Shown here: positions 45,075 through 57,609 of the stretch, piece after piece
Position numbering within the stretch: the first letter of the stretch is position 1
Layout of the letters: each line of letters begins with the position of its first letter
DNA from: Neopestalotiopsis rosae
Lineage: Eukaryota > Ascomycota > Sordariomycetes > Amphisphaeriales > Sporocadaceae
Assembly: GCA_023078685.1 (NCBI GenBank)
Contig: JALGAS010000011.1
Location: 1-64,000, forward strand
Direction of reading: 5' to 3'
Length of the DNA stretch: 64,000 nt
Translations under genes and position numbers: made by a program
Notes under the pieces: model-generated
Database searches by the model: none
Seen by the model: only the letters and a program-made list of their open reading frames with translations
What the model was told of the DNA's origin: nothing

Positions 45075-46792
45075 TCAGAAAATAACATTGACCCGACCAT
45101 CTGTTGCCATGAATCGAGTGACACAAATGCATGCTACGCCCACCAATAGCAAGACCCCTGAAAAGATCTTCATCCCAGTGTAGGATCCATTCCACTCATC
45201 CAAGATTGCACCAGCGATAGGATTGGTGGTCAAGCCACCGATGGATGCAAAGAGATACAGCAGACCAGTGCGATAGCCGATTTGCGGAAGAGGAGAGATT
45301 TTGGCAATAATGGGGGAGGCCAAGGCGACATAAGCGCCGGACGTGCAACCAAATGTGGCGGCGAAGGCGATGACCGCGCCGGTGCTGGCTGCGGGTATCC
45401 AGAGAGCCAGGATCAAGATGCCGGACAGAGCACAAACCAGAATGAAGATATTGTATACGCCAATTTTGTCCGAAAGCACTCCGGACCCCAAACGGCCAAT
45501 GACACTTGCGGCATTGAGAATTGCAATTAGATATTGCGCCTGACGAGTCAAAATGTGTTAGCTTCTCCAAATGTTCTTCTTCGTGTGAGTCTTCTTCCCA
45601 GCACAGTATCAAAATCACCTATGCATATGCTGCGAAAGAACCGAACAAGATGACTGCAGGGTCTAGGACTTACCAGGCTCGACGCAACACCCTTCGACAA
45701 GGCTTCAACAGTGACATAATTGATGGGAATAAAGATGCCAAAGGTGAGAAAGAGGATGCCGACACAAACAAAAATGAACTTGATGTCGGTCAAGGGATCA
45801 ACCAGGTCCTGATGGGACATGGATTTGGGGTTCGGAGGGAAGCGTGGGCGAATCGTGACATTTCCAATAACGAGAAGGCCGAGGATCAAAAACGCACAAA
45901 TCCGCATGGTCCAGGCGAAGCCGACCTGAGGAATGAGCTTGGCCACCATGATGGGGAAAATGATGCCGCCCAGACTGGAACCGCTGGCAGCGATACCAAA
46001 AGCAGCACCACGCTTCTTGTCGAACCATACCGGCAGACAAGACATGGTTAAAGAAATATTAGATCATATGGATGCCCATCAAGACGTAATTGACGACCTA
46101 CCGGGTTGGAAAATTGCAGAGACACCAATCGCGCTGCAAACACCTTGAGATAGCAAGATTTGGTAGTAGCTGTGAGAAAGCGAGCACATCATAAGCCCAA
46201 AGACATGCAGAAATGTGCCGACCAAAAGTATGTATCGAGGCCCGTAAAGGTCGAATAAGCGCCCTACGAAAGCGCCCTAGAAGTACAGCATTAGTACTGG
46301 CTATTTCTCCTGGAGGGGTGATCATTCGCTGGCTTGGGACTGTACTCACACTGAAGAACATGAAGAAGATCTGAAGTGATGGAATCCAGGAGACGGTTGT
46401 AGCTGAGTAGTCGCGAAGTAAGACGCTTTCATAGTACCCTTGAAAGACGCCGATACCTGTGCGTTGTGTTTTAGCATATGGAAAGGAGGAAAGAATCGCA
46501 CATGAGTGAAGCTTCTCGCAAGGCTGAGATACAATCCTCTCCTCGCCAATTAGCGCTCTGACTTACTGTTGATCCAGCCAAAACTGCAAAATGCGACACA
46601 CCAAACCCCCAGAACCGTGAGCCAAGCCGTCGCGCCTCCATCGGGAGCGGGGCTCTTCCACCCGGCAACTTCGTCCGCGACAGAAGAGTCGGTAGCATTA
46701 CCTGGGTTGTCGCAAACTTCTAGGTCAATTGGAACTCCTGATTGTGGTGGGGCCTCCAAAGAATTTGGCTGTTTGTCTTTGGGATCCGACAT
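45075..46792 (-). CDS. Monocarboxylate-type MFS transporter with a defective splice acceptor
   Basis: Five exons: 46567-46792, 46350-46456, 46102-46276, 45674-46047 and 45075-45539, totalling 448 residues in phase. It fits the fungal monocarboxylate permease (MCH) family: APDGGATAWLTVLGVWCVAFCSFGWINS before TM1, GAFVGRLFDLYGPR after TM2, CLPVWFDKKRGAAFGIAASGSS at the TM4-5 region, and a six-TM C-terminal half (SVIGRLGSGVLSDKIG). Exons 3 and 4 only join correctly if the 54-bp intron 46048-46101 (donor GTAGGT, branch CTAAT) ends in AA instead of AG, and no other AG gives the right frame. So the gene may be a recent pseudogene, or the base may be an error. It lies immediately downstream of a Zn2Cys6 regulator on the same strand. 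The upstream ATG at 46834 is also possible. Confidence 0.75.
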
Positions 46793-46971
46793 GGCGATGA
46801 CTGAATGAGAAGTGTCGACTTCCTGTTGCCACAATGAAGTGAAAAAAGAAAGAGATGTCTCGAATGTTTTATCGAGTATTGGATGGTCAGACCTTCACGT
46901 GATTGGGGTATTTCTTTACTTTCGTTAAGTGGCGGAGGTGCATGGTGTTTTATGCTGGTTGTCATTTCTCT

Positions 46972-46991
46972 CGGCCGTTCGTGAACGGCCG
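46972..46991. promoter_or_regulatory. CGG palindrome upstream of the MFS gene
   Basis: A perfect inverted repeat, CGGCCGTTC and GAACGGCCG, separated by GT, lies 180 bp upstream of the MFS ATG. A further gggcggtcggg follows at once. Inverted CGG triplets are the usual target form of Zn2Cys6 dimers. The same 9-mer with C-to-T (CGGTCGTTC) occurs twice upstream of the adjacent Zn2Cys6 gene. The rest of 46793-47289 holds nothing else recognisable. Confidence 0.5.
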
Positions 46992-47289
46992 GGCGGTCGG
47001 GAGAATGGCATCACGTGGCTGCATGAGTGTAAGCAAGCCCCCTTATCTAAAAGGCGAGTCTACCCGGTGAGTCATGCCCGAAATACACTTTTACCATTTT
47101 TATTTCGGCAAGCCGATTAGGCGAAGCACTCTACACGAGATGAACGATGAAATCCAGTCCTCGTTATTCGGGTGGATAATCTGATAAGATCACTGGCATG
47201 GAGTTTCAATGACGGATAGGTGCGGGTTTCTGGATCTTTCCTCGAGCCTTGCATTAAGTTCATGTAGAAGATTGTGGATTGAATTGGAG

Positions 47290-49430
47290 CTATAGTTGTG
47301 ACAAGAACATCCCTTCCATACTGAAGCTTTGTTGAAATGTCGTCCAGTCCATGGAAAACAGTGGATCTACAGCATCGCCCATTCTTTCCTCCAATGACAC
47401 ATGTCCATCATCATCCTGTTCGCCGGTGTCCCCTCCTGCAGCTGTATCAAGTGAGTTGTGTTCGATAGAATCCATCATTCGTAAATTGTCCTGAGCATTG
47501 GCCCGCAGGATGGCAACCTTTTCCTTCAGCTTGCTTAGTATGTTCCACCGCGTTCCCATATCAGAGAGAACACTGGACTCCTCCATAATAGAAAAAGTCT
47601 GCGATACGAGCTGCCAAGGCCGTTCCGTTGAAGCCTGTGTAGGATTCGTGTACATGTGCCACAAGATAAATGTAAGGAGTTCATTCGGTAGATAGCTCGA
47701 GGTGTGCCACGTATAGCTTGTATACATTTCGTTGAGAACCAAGTCCAAGCTCTTATCCAGCAGATCGCAGGCCCGCGCGAAGAGTCTATCGCTTGTGGCG
47801 TCGTGGCTTTCATGTTGGCCCTGAGGGTCTCCACGGGCAGACTTTCGTTGGAGGCGGAAAAGCCGTTCCTGACATTGCCATTCTAACTTGTCTAATATGT
47901 CTTGGGTACCATTTCTAAATAGTCGCTGAATGGGTATATGAGGATTGTAGTCGCAGAAGAGCTTTTCGTCGAGCACGGCCCTCGTTTGAGTTATTGCTTC
48001 CTGTGCGGTTGGCAGTTTCTTGGTGAAGGACTCCAAATCGGCACACAACGAAAGTTGTGCAACAGACTCTCCAGCTACTAGAATGTGAGAAATAGCTATA
48101 AGAGGTGTCGCTTCGGAGAAGCCAGTGCGTTCCGGGGGCATGGTGGTAGTCTGAGGGCTGATGTCTCGATCATCAATGTTCAAGGGCAAGCGAGCATCTC
48201 CCAAGGAACGATTGCCGTGGATCCACATGCCTTGATCTTCCAGAGTACGACTATCGTTCGATATAATTTTCCACCACAGCCGATGCCGCATCTCTTGGTC
48301 GAACGGAGACAGATTGAAGAGTTTTCCGTCTCGGTGGATGCCCATCAACTGCGCAGCCCGGATAAGGATACCATTGATGGTCCAGATGGAACGGCCAGAT
48401 CCAAATCTCCGAAAGGAACTAACGAAGATTGTCATTGCTTGCAAGGATTGTATAGTAGGCTGATCCAAAAAGTCTGCTTGGCTCAAGCTTGCTTCCATGC
48501 CCTGTTTATACTTTTCCAGCTCGACTTGGTGATCTTGATTCATGCAGTTGGCAACATCTCGCGAGATGCTGGTGAGACCCGAAAAGTATATCGCAAACAA
48601 AAGCGCCCGAAGGTCTGGCTCGACATCATGAGAGTCGTTGATGGCGGCGTATACAATGGGTTGAACAGTCGGTATATGCAGCACCTTGAAAATTGGGTCG
48701 ACGTTGAGAACAAAAGCCTGCCACAGCTGTATGGCACGCCGGCGCGTAGGGAGCAGCCCCTCGAGATCATGGACTAGCGAGGATTGACTAATTGGATGTA
48801 GCAGCGAGAATGGTTGAGCTACAGGCCCTCGAGTGTGCGCGGTGGAAGAACTCTGCGGGCTGGTTATGGTGGAGCCCATCTCCTCTTCCTAGGGTCAAGG
48901 TGAGCTACATGTTGATGTTTCGAACCTTTGGGTAATAGCTTATAGGAGATAACTTGATGGCCATATACCTTTTCGAGAATATGCGACAGCACACGGTCAT
49001 TCACATATCGTACAATATTGCCATCCTTGATGAGCAGGCCCGTAAAATTCGACGGGCCATGGCTAGTATGCCGATGATCAAGGTGACCTTCTGAAGACAA
49101 GGAACGGTTTCGCGAGGGTTCATCTTCTTGATCATTGTGCCTTTTTCGCTTGAGAGAATTCGAGACAATTCTTTCAAGCCTTTCGACCTGCTGTACAAGC
49201 GACGTGTTGCTTTCCTTCCGAGACCTCCTCTTGGTGCGCTCTGGTCCTGGGTAACGACATGTTTCTGCGTTACCAGTCTTGGCGCAAGTGGAACAAGGCA
49301 CGGATTTATCACAGCGGATCTTCTTTTGGTGACATCGGATGCATGAGCGCTCAACGTTGTAGCGCCTCGCACCAGTCCGTGGTGGGTGCAGTGGAGCTTC
49401 GGACCCTCCAGGGACGATGGAATCGACCAT
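47290..49430 (-). CDS. Zn(II)2Cys6 transcription factor
   Basis: Two exons, 48969-49430 and 47290-48888, with an 80-bp intron (GTATAT...CCCTAG), giving 686 residues. The N-terminal binuclear cluster reads CIRCHQKKIRCDKSVPCSTC...C (C-x2-C-x6-C-x5-C-x2-C-x8-C), followed by a basic linker and a short coil (SLVQQVERLERIVSNSLKRKR). The middle is a fungal-specific transcription factor domain (Fungal_trans), recognisable from FKVLHIPTVQP, ALLFAIYFSGL, FGSGRSIWTINGILIRAAQLMGIHRDG and MRHRLWWKI. The translation start is the ATG at 49430; the frame is open further but without ATG. It sits directly upstream of, and in line with, the MFS gene, and both have CGG-type motifs upstream, which suggests that it controls itself and the transporter. 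Confidence 0.9.
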
Positions 49431-49574
49431 TTCGAAAGCGTGATGGGTGTCCAACAACTCAGAATGTCATGGGTACTATCTCATCTCGGAGAATCTCAAC
49501 TTTCCTGACAGGTCGGCGGCCCTTGGGTGTAAGTTTTGATGGGCGTTCGGTCACTCGGCCATTTGGGGGGTGCT

Positions 49575-49591
49575 CGGTCGTTCGGTCGTTC
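49575..49591. promoter_or_regulatory. Tandem CGGTCGTTC motif upstream of the Zn2Cys6 gene
   Basis: Two copies of CGGTCGTTC sharing one base, about 145-161 bp upstream of the regulator ATG, with a related cggtcactcggcc just left at about 49548-49560. They match the arm of the palindrome in front of the MFS gene at eight of nine bases. Candidate autoregulatory site; inference only. The remaining bases of 49431-49838 show no gene. Confidence 0.4.
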
Positions 49592-49838
49592 AGATTGTCC
49601 CACGGCGGTTGCTATGTCCGAATCTCCGAGGCACTATAACTCCAGTACGTAGTGTGAGCCGCTACTTTTAGAACCTGTCTTGAATGGTCTTCGGACCATG
49701 AACTTTATCTCGCCTACTTGAATCACTTTCTGGGCTGGCTGACACATTTCCGACGAACGGAAGGAAGGAGGAACGAATTAAATAGTGAGTGCATGACTAC
49801 ATACATAACCCAGAATTGCCCAACCTCGATCACCATAA

Positions 49839-51876
49839 CTAGCTGCGTTTCTTCACATCCAAAGGTATGATTTCATCTGGCTTGCCGAATGCAATCTGCG
49901 CAGCCTTTTCGCCACTATCCACTGATGAAGCAAGAATACCGAGTCGCAGCTTTGTCTTCTTAAATATCTCGTCCAGCGGTTTGCTACCAAGACCCTTCCC
50001 CCTAGCCAGATCGTCGAGGGTCGGGTTCCTCGTCGTCTGCAGTACCGCTGAGAAATTCGTGCTGTGGCTGACACCATTGACGTAGAATGCGTGAGCGCCA
50101 ATTCCCACGCTCAGCAGAGTAAAGGCAATAGCGAAACCGTAGGCTATCCAGAGGTTCTTCGCATTATAATAGTACACATTGCGCAGAAAGGGAGCGGAGA
50201 CGGTCGTGTTGTATCCCTGGCCGTCCAAGGACCTGGTCCAATGTCAATAAAATTGGTCGAGGTTTCACATGCGTATTGATATCATGTTCGGCGACTTACC
50301 AGAATTGTTTCTCGCTGAAGAAGCTCAAGGTCACATTCCTTGACAATTGCTCAATCAAGTCGCCTAGGTGCATTCCCTGGGAAAGAGCCTTGTCCTCTTC
50401 CGTGATGATAGGCTTGCCGGTGACAGGCTTTGCCGCTCCCGTAAGTTGTGCCCATGTCAAATTCAATGCACCAATCATTCCCGTCTTCAAAATGTCTGTT
50501 TTGAAGACGGTGGGAACGGCGTTCACTTGCGGGTTGGGGTCGGGCCGAAGGTCATGTATAATGGCTCCTTCAAGGAGATCGAAGATCAAATGCACAATCA
50601 TTTCGTATGCAATTCGTGAATGAGGGTCAGACCAGCTCTGGCTATAATCACCCAGTGGCGATAGAGTTGTGTTGGACTTTTCGACCGTGATCTCTTGCGT
50701 TTTCATGCGTGTCCTGAATGTACCACGGAACGTGGCATTCCAAGTGCGACACGACCAGCTCCCCTGGTCGGTATGTGTCCAGAATGTGTCGAGTTGTGGT
50801 CCAACCGCTTCACCGGCATCGCTAGGTGTCGTGCTTACAATGGCACTGATGAAACTGGCATAGTCAAATGCCTCATTGGGATTGCCAGCACCATCCATGA
50901 AGTGTTCGCTCGGTCTGAACAGGAGATATTCAACGTTGCAGGCGTTGGACGATCCAATCAATGACATGTACCAACTCGACGTTTGATTGACAATATTATC
51001 CATGATCTTGGACTCACTGCTGTTTAAACTCTCACACGTGATCAAAGGGCCCAGGAATTCCGAATCGTAAGTTGCATTCGGTGAGCTGGAATCAAGAGCC
51101 GGCATTGACAGTATAGTGGCACCGGAATAGGTTGCTGTAAACAGTCTCTGTATGGCAGGTGAGACCTCACCATTCTTGTCGGGATCTAGAGACGTCGCGG
51201 CCAAGTGGTACCCAGATAGATTGAGAGTCGGGGCGTTGATGTCATAACGGATGGTCTCATTCTTTGGAACGACTGAGAGCGTGGCCGGAGGAATTGTCAA
51301 GGCCAGAGGAATCAACCTCACAGCAGGAAAATCTCAGTTCAAAGACCTTGGGCTTCTCAATAGGAAGAAGACGAACCAAACAATAAGTCCTAGCAGGAAT
51401 CCTGCCTTGACTTTGCTAAATAGCTCCCAGCTAGCAAGTTTGAGAATACTGTTGGCAGCAGCAAAGGCCGCATCAATACCCCGAACGCTCAGGGGTCGTT
51501 TTCTAAAGACGGTGTATATATGTTGGACATATGCAGTTCCGACTGCTGCGGTGAAGGTGCCTTTGACCAGGAACGTGAACCCGCTTCCAAGTCTGATTGG
51601 CCATTCCTGGATATTTGGTGGAGGGACCCTGTGGCCTGCTAGCTGGGAGTAATAGAAGTGATGAAGAAGTGCAAATGCGGTGCCCGCCAAGAATGAGGCT
51701 ACCATCAAAGTTGGGGCGCGCCAATGTATTCCCTTGAGGTTCGTTGGAGACGGGGACGACGCCTTGGGCGGATGTTCGGCCGATTCATTGTCATCGTCAA
51801 ACAATGTGTCATCGGACTCTCGACGTATGGGATCATAAGATGTTTGAGGCCACTGCTTTTCTCTTGCTGGCAACAT
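49839..51876 (-). CDS. Fungal multi-pass membrane protein with glycosylated lumenal domain
   Basis: Three exons: 51377-51876, 50300-51316 and 49839-50232, giving 636 residues in phase. The cytosolic N-terminus is acidic. TM segments occur at about 55-75 (LMVASFLAGTAFALLHHFYY) and near 100-125, with a third across the first junction (GFLLGLIVWFLIPLALTIPP). A long Asn/Ser/Thr-rich domain of about 400 residues follows, with many N-x-S/T sequons and paired Cys. A last TM at about 530-555 (LWIAYGFAIAFTLLSVGIGAHAFYV) precedes a Lys-rich tail. This architecture is typical of a large, uncharacterised ascomycete family. No catalytic motif is visible. The fragment at 22526-22846 looks like a broken relative. 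Confidence 0.75.
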
Positions 51877-53095
51877 GGTCGTTTCATCGGTAGTGGCTGT
51901 ACAATCCTAATGAGCAATGATGATGAACAGACAAGGACCGTGTTTGATACGACAGGATTGGTAAATAGTCATGTCTCGTGGCTATGCCACTCTATAAATA
52001 AAATCCCAGCTGCGAGCCGTATACCTTGGCATGACCCCTCTCCATGTTCTTCATGACTTTAACAGATCATCGACTGCCACGGTCTCACGTGAATCTCGGT
52101 CGTTGATCTAGACTCTACAAGCGCGATGAGCTGAAGCAAACATGGCCCAATAGAAGACATATACGACGCAAGGTTGCTATCGCCAGTAACGGTCGAATCT
52201 ACGTATGACAAGCAGCGCTTGGCACCCATGGCCGCACAACAGACTTGATTATGAAATCCCGTACCATTGGTCGGGCATGTCTTACTAATACCGAGACTAG
52301 AACGACGAAAGTTGCCGCGAGGGCTGCCCCGCCTAAAGCGACAAACCAACAAAGTGGTTGTCCACCTTGGGATCACCTCAGTCCAACAGGGACCTTGAGG
52401 AGGTGAGAGCTCTCCAGACCCTCAATAACCGGCCAGCCTTTTAAGTTTGCAAGTTGGCCTCCTCCCATTGCATTGCAATACCCTAGGTGTTACTCTCCTA
52501 TCAAAGTTGCGATCAGATGGGCGCATTGGGCGCATTGGATCAACCCCTCGGGACACCACAAACCAGTTACAGCTAGTGGCGCCAAACAATGGCTATCCGA
52601 TTGTAGTTCATAATTGACTTTCTTCTACAAATTTCGAAGCGCAGACGCAGAGAGATTCATGCTCTTGCTGTGCGCCTGCATATATGTCCCATTGATCTGA
52701 GTCACAGTCGGCCATCAGTCATCAGGCTCCCTACAAGCACAAAATCAAGGTTCCCAAATCCTTGGCACGTACCTGGGCACTTCACAGCTGTGTTGCATTA
52801 TGGCTCTGTGGTACGCAGGTACTGGCAATACATGTTTTTAGGTTGCGGGGCAGCCAAGTGACCCGCATTTTAGCAGGTCGGCAGCTAATGCCAGCCCTAT
52901 CAAGACAACTGTTCCTCCGCCGCTATAGCGCATGAACTACCCCAAGCTCTTGACATGTTGTGCTTGCCACTTGTGATTCCATGCCAAATCCTTCAATCTA
53001 GCACTGGTGCATTCTAACACAAATCATACATAGTAGCAAGCAGAGTTTATGACTACTTGTCCTTCATATCTAATTAAATCACTACACTCTTGGCA
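51877..53095. other. Intergenic region
   Basis: 1.2 kb between divergently oriented genes, so it contains two promoters. Short ORFs here show no domain. No repeats or RNA genes recognised. Confidence 0.5.
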
Positions 53096-54396
53096 ATGCC
53101 GTCTGCGGCGACCGGCGAGACTCTGTCGGAACGTGCAAGTCGCCTTCTGGGCGTGGATCTCGACACCTGGCTGTCAGCAGAGCTGAGTATGTAGGAATCG
53201 CCGCATCTCTTCAATGTGTCGGCGCGTGTATTGATATCAACTAGAATCAGAACCTCAATCGACAAGGAAAAACAGGAATGAGCAAATTGCGCAAGCTCAA
53301 CGGTAGGTAGTCACGTTATCGTCTGCTCTCACTGTACTGCGCGCGCTGGAGCTCTTTGTTGAGCTAACCCCGCACACTTTGGTAGTAAGCATCGCCAACG
53401 TACACAGAGTTACATTCAAGCTCTGGAGGAGGAGGTTCTTCGACTTCGAGGTGTCGAGTTGATCCTAAAAGAGGAATTGGAAGAAGCGCGCGCTAAGCTA
53501 CAGAAGTATGAATCAAAGACGCCAGTTTCGGACTCACCAGGGACGACCCTGAGCCCTACAAGTACGCCAGAGGCTATCGTGGTACAATTAGATGATTTCC
53601 ATCGAGCATCTCCAGAGCCAACATGCTGTGTCAAAGCCGCCGAAAATACACCGCCTGAACTGGTATGGGCGGCTGGTCAAGGGAATGATGAGTCGCAGGC
53701 GACACAACCTCTTTCATCACCTTTATGGGCAGATGCTTTCACTGCTGCACCCATTTCGGTGACTGCAGATTCATCGGATGGAAAGGTAGTCGGACCAAAC
53801 GAAACCTTGCTGAGCCTTGAAATGGGAGCCCAGTGCATCCTTCAGTAAGAACCCTCTCTTTAAAATACTATCCGTTTGATGTGGTATATGCATTCTAACT
53901 GAGTTGGTTGGAGGCTGGAGAAGCCCTGCCTGCCTCACCTACGCAACGCCATGATCATGGAACCGCAAAAGGAAGGGTATCTAGAGGCGCCCTACAACTT
54001 TGGCACCAATCACGCCTACAATCTATCTACACGTCTGGTCAACGAATATACCGCCTCGTCTTCATCGGCAGGCACCCGGATAAGCGCCCGCGATCTTGAC
54101 AACTTGCTACAGGCCAGCACGCGGCTGCAGCTGATGGATGAGCTGACTCCAGTCCAGGTCTGGGCACTGGTCTGTAAATTGGATAGTATTTCTCGCATTG
54201 ATCCAGTACTAGTCGTCAGCATGTTTGAGGAATTATCTAAATACAGCTATTGTAACAGGTACGTATCTTATTATCCATGTAACAGACGAGATTAGTTGAA
54301 TAACCTATCGGATTTGGCAGTTTTGGTGCAGCTATCAGCAAGGTTACCATCAGGGCAGCCGTTCAGCATTTCTTGGGGTGGTCCGACGATATATGA
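53096..54396 (+). CDS. bZIP transcription factor (Yap-like)
   Basis: Five exons: 53096-53186, 53251-53302, 53386-53844, 53914-54258 and 54321-54396, giving 340 residues. The basic region is assembled across exons 2-3: RKNRNEQIAQAQR then KHRQRTQSYIQALE, with the N-x7-R signature and Q-x-QR of the Yap/Pap1 type. A leucine zipper follows (LEEEVLRLRGVELILKEELEEARAKLQ). Exon 4 opens with LEKPCLPHL, matching a conserved (E/L)xPC block found C-terminal in related fungal bZIPs. The exon 2 donor has two overlapping GTAG options; only the one at 53303 keeps the basic region intact. Small exons and the fully in-phase model support it. Target genes are unknown. Confidence 0.82.
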
Positions 54397-55104
54397 GAAA
54401 CCCTTCGGGATCGAAGGAATATTTCAATCTGATTAATCCGAATTGATCAACCCGCCTTTTTCTATACTCTGTGCTGCTGTGGTGTTGTACGGCACGACCA
54501 AATTCATAGGCATCAAATACTTGTCCTAAAGCTGTCATGACTCGTAATTATGTGCTACTATCCCCATAAACCAGAGTTCAGAAAGACACATTCATAATGG
54601 CGTCGCTTCATATACCCTTCATTTCTTGAAAGGCCCGATTTGATTTATAAGGATTCGATTCAGGTACTCATCATTGAAGAGCTTTCTACGACAGTTCAAT
54701 GATTTGCAACAACTTATTTTCTATTGACCTGACAGAGTGAAACCTCCGAAAACTCCATTAGGGAGATCCGTCCCTAGGTCCAAGCGGCCGCTAAGTACGG
54801 CTACAGGGTCTAGCATCGGACTTTAGCACTGTCAAGCACTACAAGCAATTTACTAAAGATCCCCAAGTCGATGATGCAACTCCGCTGAAGATAAACCCCC
54901 CTGATCGGCGATAAGACAGCGGGAATGTCGCGGCGTTAATAATAATTGGACTCGATGATGTTTTTTTCTTCCTTGCCCCTTCCACATATACATAGGTCGA
55001 TTCGCGACGATGGAATCATGTGTGTATGAGCTACGACAGTTTATAGAGTCTTGGCAGTTCCGTGTATTCCTTTTATTTCGGGCTCACAAGAACTCTAAAA
55101 AAGA
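54397..55104. other. Intergenic region
   Basis: 708 bp between two plus-strand genes. AT-rich patches, no supportable ORF, no repeat seen. Confidence 0.5.
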
Positions 55105-56757
55105 ATGTCATCCGGAGCGTCATCGGCCCCGCAACCTCGGCGACGGGATGGCTCCAGGCTCTACCGCGCCCTCGACTGGACACCACCGTGGTTGCAGTGG
55201 GATGAGTCCGCGAACCACGATCTGACCTGGACGCGCAACCTTATTTTTGGCTGTGTACGTCTCTCTCTCTGTCTGTCTTAGAATGTCTGAATGTTCGATA
55301 GCGGACATTGTAAGCTGAGGGAAGGAGATGATTGCTAATCTCACACCCGTTATACTTTCTAGGCGGCCGCTTTCAGTGTAGCCAACCTCTACTACACTCA
55401 TCCAATTCTCAATGTCTTGGCAGTCGACTTTCAAGTCAGCGACGAGCGCGCGTCGCTCGTGCCGACTATAATGCAGGCTGGCTACGCTGGTGGTTTGCTG
55501 TTCGTGATCCCTATTGGTGATATTGTCCGCCGGCGACCACTCATTCTCGGCCTCGTCTTTTGCACGACGTTTATTGTAAGTTTGCCACCAGAACCTACCA
55601 CTACAAGGCAGACTGCTTCGGGCGCATTACTGACAGGCCAACAGTGGTTGGGATGCACTCTGACGCGATCATTTGAAGTCTTCCTGGGCTTGTCATTCAT
55701 CGTGGGCATGTTGACGGTCACGCCTCAGCTCATGTTCCCTCTAGTCGTGCAATACGCGCCCCAGCGACACCGAGCGACCATGATTTCCATAGTCATGTCG
55801 GGTCTCTTCTTTGGCATCCTGATTGCGCGTCTGCTCGCCGGTATCATTACGCAGTACAGCTCGTGGCGCAGCGTCTACTGGATGTCGTTTGGCCTGCAGG
55901 TCGCCATCTACGCCCTCCTCTTCCTGTACATGCCCGACTACCCCGTGCTCCGCCCTGGCGGCTCGTACCACCGGGCGCTGCTCACCATCATCAAGATGCC
56001 TTTCAAGCATCCCGTCTTGACGCAGTGCAGCTTTATCGCCTTTTGCACAATGGGCATGTTCACGTCGTTTTGGACCACCTTGACCTTTCAATTGGCGGGA
56101 GATCCGTTCAACTTGTCGACTCTGGCCATTGGATTATTTGCCCTCGTCGGCATTTCGCCCGTGTGCCTCAATCCCGTGGTGTCCAAGCTCCTCACCTCGC
56201 GCATCCATCCGAGCGGAACGCAAATCATTGCCATCCTCGTGACCCTGGCCTCGGTGCTGATCGGCACCTTTGTAGGCACCTTTTCGCTCGCCGGCCCCGT
56301 CATCTGGGCCTTCCTCGGCGACCTGGGCATGAACACCATTGTCGTCGCCAACCGCATGGCCTTTGCCAACGTCGACCCCACGGCCCAGAACGCCGTCAAC
56401 TCGGTCTACATGGTCCTGACCTTTTGCGGCCAGCTCTTTGGCACCGCCGTTGGTAATAATCTGTACGCCGACGGCGGCTGGGTGCGCAGTGGCGCCTTGA
56501 GCATCGGCCTGATGGGCGCGGCCCTGCTTCTAGTGCTGGTGCGCGGACCGCACGAGACGGGCTGGATCGGTTGGGGTGGAGGATGGGATCTTCGGAACAA
56601 GGCCGTGACTGAGAAGCCACCGTCGCGACCTGCTCAAGATGCCGAGTCCAGCGGACAGCCTGCGACGGAAGAGCCAGGACAGACAGAGAAGCCGGCTGCC
56701 CCTCCTAGCTCTACGGATGAAGATACGAACCATGTATCGCCCGAGACAAAGGTCTGA
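55105..56757 (+). CDS. MFS transporter, drug:H+ antiporter type
   Basis: Three exons: 55105-55254, 55363-55575 and 55645-56757, giving 491 residues. TM1 and the following loop read FGCAAAFSVANLYYTHPILNVLAVDFQVS, then GYAGGLLFVIPIGDIVRRRPLI (the MFS loop 2-3 motif G-x3-D-x2-R-R-R-P). There are twelve predicted TMs and a Pro/Glu-rich cytosolic tail. ANLYY(N/T)xPxL is characteristic of a subgroup shared with bacterial exporters. Exon 3 is strongly G+C-rich at third positions compared with the flanks. Intron 2 (55576-55644) is 69 bp, a multiple of three, with no in-frame stop, so its retention would insert 23 residues in loop 2-3. I remove it because it has GTAAGT, CTGAC and CAACAG signals and breaks the family pattern. 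Substrate unknown. Confidence 0.85.
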
Positions 56758-57609
56758 TATACATAGAAGTAGATGGCAATAGATTTCAGGCTCTTAGCAG
56801 AAACAGGTACTCGCCAGTTCAAGCAAGATATAGCTGTTTGCGCATTAAACCAGCCCCCAGTTACCATGTATCTCCGTGGTACTGCAACATCGCACAGGCT
56901 AAAATTGGTGTGACCTAGTAGCCGCACATCGCATAGCACAACAGAACTCGGAGTCTGATGCAACCAATGAAGACTTCACGGCATGTCATTCCTACATCGG
57001 ATCAGATATAGAGCTGATTACATGCCAAAACCATGACGTTTGATGATCAACTTTGATAGAGTGTCACTTGATGGGGGATGTACTTCAGATTTGTAGCCAC
57101 TGTACTAAACGCGATCATCACTCTTGAAAAGCCATGACCTGTGATTGCGCACGTTTTCTTGCTCATTCTCAGTGGCTTTTTGCCATACAATTGGCACTTC
57201 TGCGATACACAATGTCACAATTGACTGTGTGGTCAACTCGAGACCCTGGGGTATCACGTATGTAATACACACGGCACGTTCAAAAAGGTCACAACGATCG
57301 GCCGCAATCCTCCGTCGCCAAGAGATTTCCGGAAGTGCCACCCAAAGACACCGAAAGGGCGCGAAAATGGCGTTTTTCTGCAAGGGTTCCCGTAGCGAAC
57401 AGACGCTATAATTGCCAGGCGCCACCGATCCACTTTACAGCCGGCTTCGGCTTATGCAAGGTAGCAGGGTCGCAAAATCACGAACGATTGCTGAAATGCG
57501 ATGCGATTTTTCCTCCTCTCTTGCTTTTCCGATATTGGTGAAGTAGATTTTAGAAGTTGGTTCGAGACTTGAGGCTTCCCTCTCACCTCCACCACCCGGC
57601 CTCGCTGTC
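56758..57609. other. Intergenic region
   Basis: 852 bp between two plus-strand MFS genes. The small opposite ORFs at 57105-57425 have no domain. No repeat seen. Confidence 0.5.

Noticed and set aside
39830..49430. Secondary-metabolite biosynthetic cluster (methyltransferase, MFS, Zn2Cys6)
   Set aside because: No polyketide, peptide or terpene synthase is present between or beside these genes within the window, so the set does not make a cluster on this evidence.
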